From Chlorobiota bacterium (GTDB lineage Bacteria > Bacteroidota > Ignavibacteria > Kapaibacteriales > NICIL-2): a DNA stretch of 8,371 nt. The stretch covers positions 1 to 8,371 of the forward strand of contig RFIK01000157.1 in NCBI GenBank assembly GCA_003695605.1, read 5' to 3'. This document shows, piece by piece, positions 5,043-8,371 of this stretch; within the stretch, counting starts at the first letter, position 1, and each line of letters opens with the position of its first letter. Below the pieces are notes generated by a model. That model was not told the DNA's origin. It saw nothing but the letters and a program-made list of their open reading frames with translations, and did not search any database. The position numbers and the translations under genes were made by a program.

Positions 5043-7847
5043 ATGGAATCAGCGCTCTACTTGCTCGATGCGATGTCGCTTGTCTTCCGCGCGTACTATG
5101 CGATGATGCGGAGTGGCCGCGGACTCCAATCACCTCGAGGCGAGCCAACGGGGGCGGTTTTCGGCTATACCTCGATGCTTACGGCGCTGCTCGAGCGGTA
5201 CAACCCTGAGTTTATCGCAAGTGTGTTCGATACACGCGAGCCAACACACCGGCATGCGGAGTTCGCAGACTACAAAGCGCATCGTCAGCCATTCCCGGAA
5301 GAGCTTGTTCCGCAACTGGAGCGAATCAAACAGATCACCGATGCCGTCGGCATCCCAAGAGTAGAGCTCCCCGGTTTTGAGGCGGACGATATCATCGGCA
5401 CTCTTGCTGAACGGGCAGCGCGTCAGGGCTTTACCGTTTGGTGTGTCACGAGCGATAAAGATTTCTACCAGCTCGTTAGCGATCGAATTTTCTTGCTCAA
5501 ACCCAATGGGGGAGGAGCCGACTACCAAGTGCATGGCGTCGAGCAGTGCCGCGAGCGTTTCGGTGTCGAGCCTCATCAAGTCGTGGATGTGCTCGCTCTC
5601 ATGGGCGATACAAGCGATAACATCCCCGGAGTACGCGGCGTCGGAGAAAAGACCGCGGTAAAACTCATCCGTGAATTCGGTTCGCTTGAGCAGCTCTATG
5701 CTAAGCTCGAGAGCATCCCCTCAGCGCAGCTTCGGAAAAAACTTGCCGAGGGACGTCAGAGTGCGTTTCTTTCTCGAACGTTGGCGACAATCCACCGCGA
5801 CGTTAATCTTCCGATCACAGTGGAAGAATGCAAGCGGCGTTCGCCGGACGTCGCAAGGCTCTTTGCGCTCTTCGATGAGCTTGGCTTTCGATCGCACGCG
5901 ACGCATTGGAAGCGTATCCTCAACCTTGAGGAGAACCACTCGCAGATAGAACCACGTGCAACGCTGGCGACGATTGAGAACACGCCCCACCACTACACAA
6001 CGGTCGAGACGTTCGATGCACTGCGGGCGCTCTGCCAGCGTATCGAGCAGGAAGCCGAAGTGCTCGTGATTGATCTGGAGACGACGTCGCTCGATCCGAT
6101 GACGTGCTTTCTCGTAGGCATCGCGATCGCGTTTGGCAAGGAGAGTAGCAGCACAGACAGCGCGTGGTATATCCCCGTCGCCGATGCTGATTGCACCGAG
6201 GGAAACACTCTCTTCGACGCCCGATCGCACAGTGAGTGTGGACTGCCAGTCGGGCAAGTGCTGTCACTGCTCAAGCCTTTGTTGGAAGCTCCAAGCATAC
6301 CCAAGTGGGGGCAGAACCTCAAGTTCGACACGCTCATCCTGCGGCGCTATGGGATTGATGTCCGCCCGATTGGCTTCGATGCAATGCTTGCCAGTTACGT
6401 CCTCGACCCTGACGCTCAACACGGCATGGATGCATTGGCTGAGCGCTGGCTTGGATATAAACCAATCGCGATTGCAGAGCTTATCGGCGCCCGCGGGAAA
6501 TCACAGCGTTCGATGCGCCAGGTCCCGATCCCAACGGCGAGTCGCTACGCATGCGAGGACGCCGATGTTGCATACCGTCTGTGCATTCGACTTGCACAGG
6601 AACTCGAGCGCACCCCGTCGTTGGAGCGCATCGCTCGCCAGATCGAGTTTCCGCTCGTGCGCGTCCTGCGCCAGATGGAGTTCAACGGCGTTGCGATAGA
6701 CACTGCACAACTGCACACGCTTTCTGTGCAGCTGGCCGACCAAATTGAATCTCTCCGTCAGGAGATTTTCAGGGAAGCGGGAACTGAGTTCAACATTGAC
6801 TCGCCCAAGCAACTGGGGGAAATCCTCTTTGAGAAAATGCAATTGCCGCCGGCCAAACGTACGAAATCGGGCTACTCCACTGATGCTTCGGTCCTGAGTG
6901 AACTTGCACTGCACTATCGGATTGCGCAGCTTGTGCTCGATTATCGCCAACTCCAAAAGTTGCGCTCGACCTACGTCGAGGCCTTGCCGCGGATGGTCAA
7001 TCCTCGTACCGGTCGTATTCACACGACGTTTTCGCAGACGATGACCAGCACGGGAAGGCTCTCGAGCTCCGATCCGAATTTGCAGAACATCCCGATTCGT
7101 ACAGAGCTTGGGCGCGCAATCCGGCGTGCGTTCACTGCTCAACAGAATGGGTGGAAGATTCTCTCGGCGGATTACTCGCAGATTGAGCTTCGCATCATGG
7201 CGCACATCAGCGGCGATGCGGGGCTGCGGCAAGCGTTCCGGCAAGGGAAAGATATTCACGCTGCGACGGCCGCTGCGCTCTTCGGCGTCGAGGAATCGAG
7301 CGTAGATGCAATGATGCGTCGCACTGCGAAGACAGTCAACTTTGGTATCATGTACGGACTTGGCGAGTTCGGTCTTGCGCAGCGGCTCGGCATTCCGCGC
7401 AGTGAGGCACGGCGCATCATCGAAAGCTACTTCGATCGCTATCCTGCGATCGGCGACTACATCGAGCGCACGCTGGAGTTCGCACGCACCCATGGCTACG
7501 TCGAAACGCTCCTCGGTCGGCGCCGCTACTTCCGCGACATTACCAGCCGCAATGCGACCGTTCGTGCTGCTGCTGAGCGTGCAGCGATCAACATGCCAAT
7601 CCAAGGCACCGCAGCCGACATGATCAAACTTGCGATGCTCGCTATTGCTGCACGACTGGAAGAGCACTCGCTGCGCTCGATGATGATTCTCCAAGTCCAC
7701 GATGAGCTTGTCTTCGAGGTTGCACCGGAGGAAGTTACCCAGATCGAATTGCTCGTGCGCACAGAGATGGAACGCGCACTTCCACTGGGAGATGTGCCCG
7801 TTGTTGTCAATACCACCATCGGCGACTCATGGGACGAAGCAGCGTAA
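5043..7847 (+). CDS. polA: DNA polymerase I
   Basis: The 934-residue enzyme fills gaps during excision repair and removes RNA primers during replication. All three modules are present. The 5'-nuclease (about 1-290) shows LLDAMSLVFRAYY, GFEADDIIG, TSDKDFYQLV and the DTSDNIPGVRGVGEKTA helix-hairpin-helix region near 190-205. The 3'-5' exonuclease is intact by motif: D344-x-E346 (Exo I), N425-x3-D429 (Exo II) and Y502-x3-D506 (Exo III), so proofreading is expected. The polymerase has motif A DYSQIELR from D710, motif B R759-x3-K763-x3-F767-x3-Y771-G, and motif C QVHDELVFE with H886-D887. F767 is the O-helix residue that is Phe in most Pol I enzymes and linked to discrimination against dideoxynucleotides. 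The ATG at 5043 gives a family-typical N-terminus. The gene follows exonuclease III, its partner in base-excision repair, and ends 11 bp before the lipoprotein start. Confidence 0.98.
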   Translation: MESALYLLDAMSLVFRAYYAMMRSGRGLQSPRGEPTGAVFGYTSMLTALLERYNPEFIASVFDTREPTHRHAEFADYKAHRQPFPEELVPQLERIKQITDAVGIPRVELPGFEADDIIGTLAERAARQGFTVWCVTSDKDFYQLVSDRIFLLKPNGGGADYQVHGVEQCRERFGVEPHQVVDVLALMGDTSDNIPGVRGVGEKTAVKLIREFGSLEQLYAKLESIPSAQLRKKLAEGRQSAFLSRTLATIHRDVNLPITVEECKRRSPDVARLFALFDELGFRSHATHWKRILNLEENHSQIEPRATLATIENTPHHYTTVETFDALRALCQRIEQEAEVLVIDLETTSLDPMTCFLVGIAIAFGKESSSTDSAWYIPVADADCTEGNTLFDARSHSECGLPVGQVLSLLKPLLEAPSIPKWGQNLKFDTLILRRYGIDVRPIGFDAMLASYVLDPDAQHGMDALAERWLGYKPIAIAELIGARGKSQRSMRQVPIPTASRYACEDADVAYRLCIRLAQELERTPSLERIARQIEFPLVRVLRQMEFNGVAIDTAQLHTLSVQLADQIESLRQEIFREAGTEFNIDSPKQLGEILFEKMQLPPAKRTKSGYSTDASVLSELALHYRIAQLVLDYRQLQKLRSTYVEALPRMVNPRTGRIHTTFSQTMTSTGRLSSSDPNLQNIPIRTELGRAIRRAFTAQQNGWKILSADYSQIELRIMAHISGDAGLRQAFRQGKDIHAATAAALFGVEESSVDAMMRRTAKTVNFGIMYGLGEFGLAQRLGIPRSEARRIIESYFDRYPAIGDYIERTLEFARTHGYVETLLGRRRYFRDITSRNATVRAAAERAAINMPIQGTAADMIKLAMLAIAARLEEHSLRSMMILQVHDELVFEVAPEEVTQIELLVRTEMERALPLGDVPVVVNTTIGDSWDEAA

Positions 7848-7858
7848 CTTTGTGAGCT

Positions 7859-8371
7859 ATGAACTTGTGCCCCTGGCTGATTGCTGCCGCTCTATTGCTC
7901 GGAAGCTGCGGTTCGACGTTCGATGCGACCGGTCGCACTCCTGGCGAGATCTTCGACCACGCTGTTGCTGCATTCAACGACGGCGATCTCTACGAAGCGC
8001 AGCGACTGTTCGACATTATCCGGCTGCAGTATCCCGCCACTGAGTTCGCACCGGATGCGCAGTACTACCTTGCGGAGATTAGCTTTCGTCGGCGCGAATA
8101 TGTGGTGGCGTCGTTCAACTACTCGATGGTCCGGCGCCAATATCCAAGCCATCCACGTGCACGGGAAGCGCTCTACAAGGCAGCCCTCTGCTACGTCGAG
8201 CTTGCACCACCGTACGACCGTGATCAAGAGTACACACGGAAAGCTATAGCGGCGCTGCGCGATTTCATCCGCGAGTATCCACAGGATTCGCTTGCTCGTG
8301 AAGCTGAGCGCCAGATACGGCGCTTACGCAATCAACTTGCTGAGCGTGAGCTTTCGATAGCCGAGCAGTAT
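7859..8371 (+). CDS. bamD: BamD-like outer-membrane assembly lipoprotein (5' part, runs off window)
   Basis: An open frame from ATG 7859 to the window edge gives 171 residues with no stop. The N-terminus is hydrophobic with lipobox LLLGSC and a lipidated Cys at residue 17. The rest is tetratricopeptide-like: AVAAFNDGDLYEAQRLFDIIRLQYP, APDAQYYLAEISFRRREYVVASFNYSMVRRQYPSHP, then ALCYVELAPPYDRDQEYTRKAIAALRDFIREYP and RRLRNQLAERELSIAEQY. The paired helices, the D-R-D-Q/E segment and the final LR-x2-LA-x2-E-x2-A-x2-Y pattern match BamD (YfiO), the lipoprotein that works with BamA to fold outer-membrane barrels. The signal sequence has no Lys or Arg before its hydrophobic core, which is unusual. 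An in-frame TGA at 7853-7855 rules out an earlier start. It follows polA by 11 bp and may be co-transcribed. A related TPR lipoprotein with another job is the main alternative. Confidence 0.85.
   Translation, partial: MNLCPWLIAAALLLGSCGSTFDATGRTPGEIFDHAVAAFNDGDLYEAQRLFDIIRLQYPATEFAPDAQYYLAEISFRRREYVVASFNYSMVRRQYPSHPRAREALYKAALCYVELAPPYDRDQEYTRKAIAALRDFIREYPQDSLAREAERQIRRLRNQLAERELSIAEQY

Noticed and set aside
6501..7700. 399-codon open frame antisense to polA
   Set aside because: It lies entirely within the polymerase gene on the other strand, has no recognisable domain, and is explained by codon bias of polA.

Overview
This 8.4 kb window looks like ordinary chromosome from a Gram-negative, diderm bacterium of moderate GC content. 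Two lipoprotein-type signal sequences, a BamD-like outer-membrane assembly lipoprotein at the right edge, and a twin-arginine signal on a Rieske protein point to a cell with a periplasm and an outer membrane. Clear Shine-Dalgarno sequences are scarce before the start codons. That would suit the Bacteroidota/Chlorobi/Ignavibacteria/Kapabacteria group, but the assignment is an inference from gene style, not from a marker gene. I see no transposase, integrase, phage gene or CRISPR array.

Left block (1-1310, + strand): the last 31 codons of an unidentified membrane protein, a secreted YceI-family (isoprenoid-binding fold) protein, and a small Rieske [2Fe-2S] protein lie close together (17 bp, then 2 bp) and read as one operon. 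It ends at a strong 12-bp hairpin that probably terminates transcription from both sides. The most unusual feature of the window is here: the Rieske reading frame has an in-frame TAG (855-857) inside its Tat/lipoprotein signal sequence, between an intact twin-arginine motif and an intact lipobox.

Middle block (1339-2709, - strand): an FmdB-type zinc-ribbon protein, a complete tRNA-Val (anticodon CAC, no encoded CCA), and a helical lipoprotein with two LTPEQ motifs (Spy/CpxP-like LTXXQ group), with a rho-independent-like hairpin just after the lipoprotein gene.

Right block (2908-8371, + strand): after a divergent intergenic region carrying a perfect 16-bp palindrome and an A6T5 tract come a GCS2-type carboxylate-amine (glutamate-cysteine) ligase, exonuclease III/AP endonuclease (start codon overlapping the ligase stop by 4 bp), full-length DNA polymerase I with all three activities intact by motif, and the first 171 codons of a BamD-like lipoprotein. 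ExoIII and Pol I are consecutive enzymes of base-excision repair, and the thiol-type ligase translationally coupled to ExoIII suggests an oxidative-damage theme; that link is inferred from gene order only.

I do not see a clear new multi-gene system. The observations most worth a second look are the interrupted Rieske gene, the YceI-Rieske pairing, the palindrome in the divergent promoter region, and the alternative hairpins immediately before polA.
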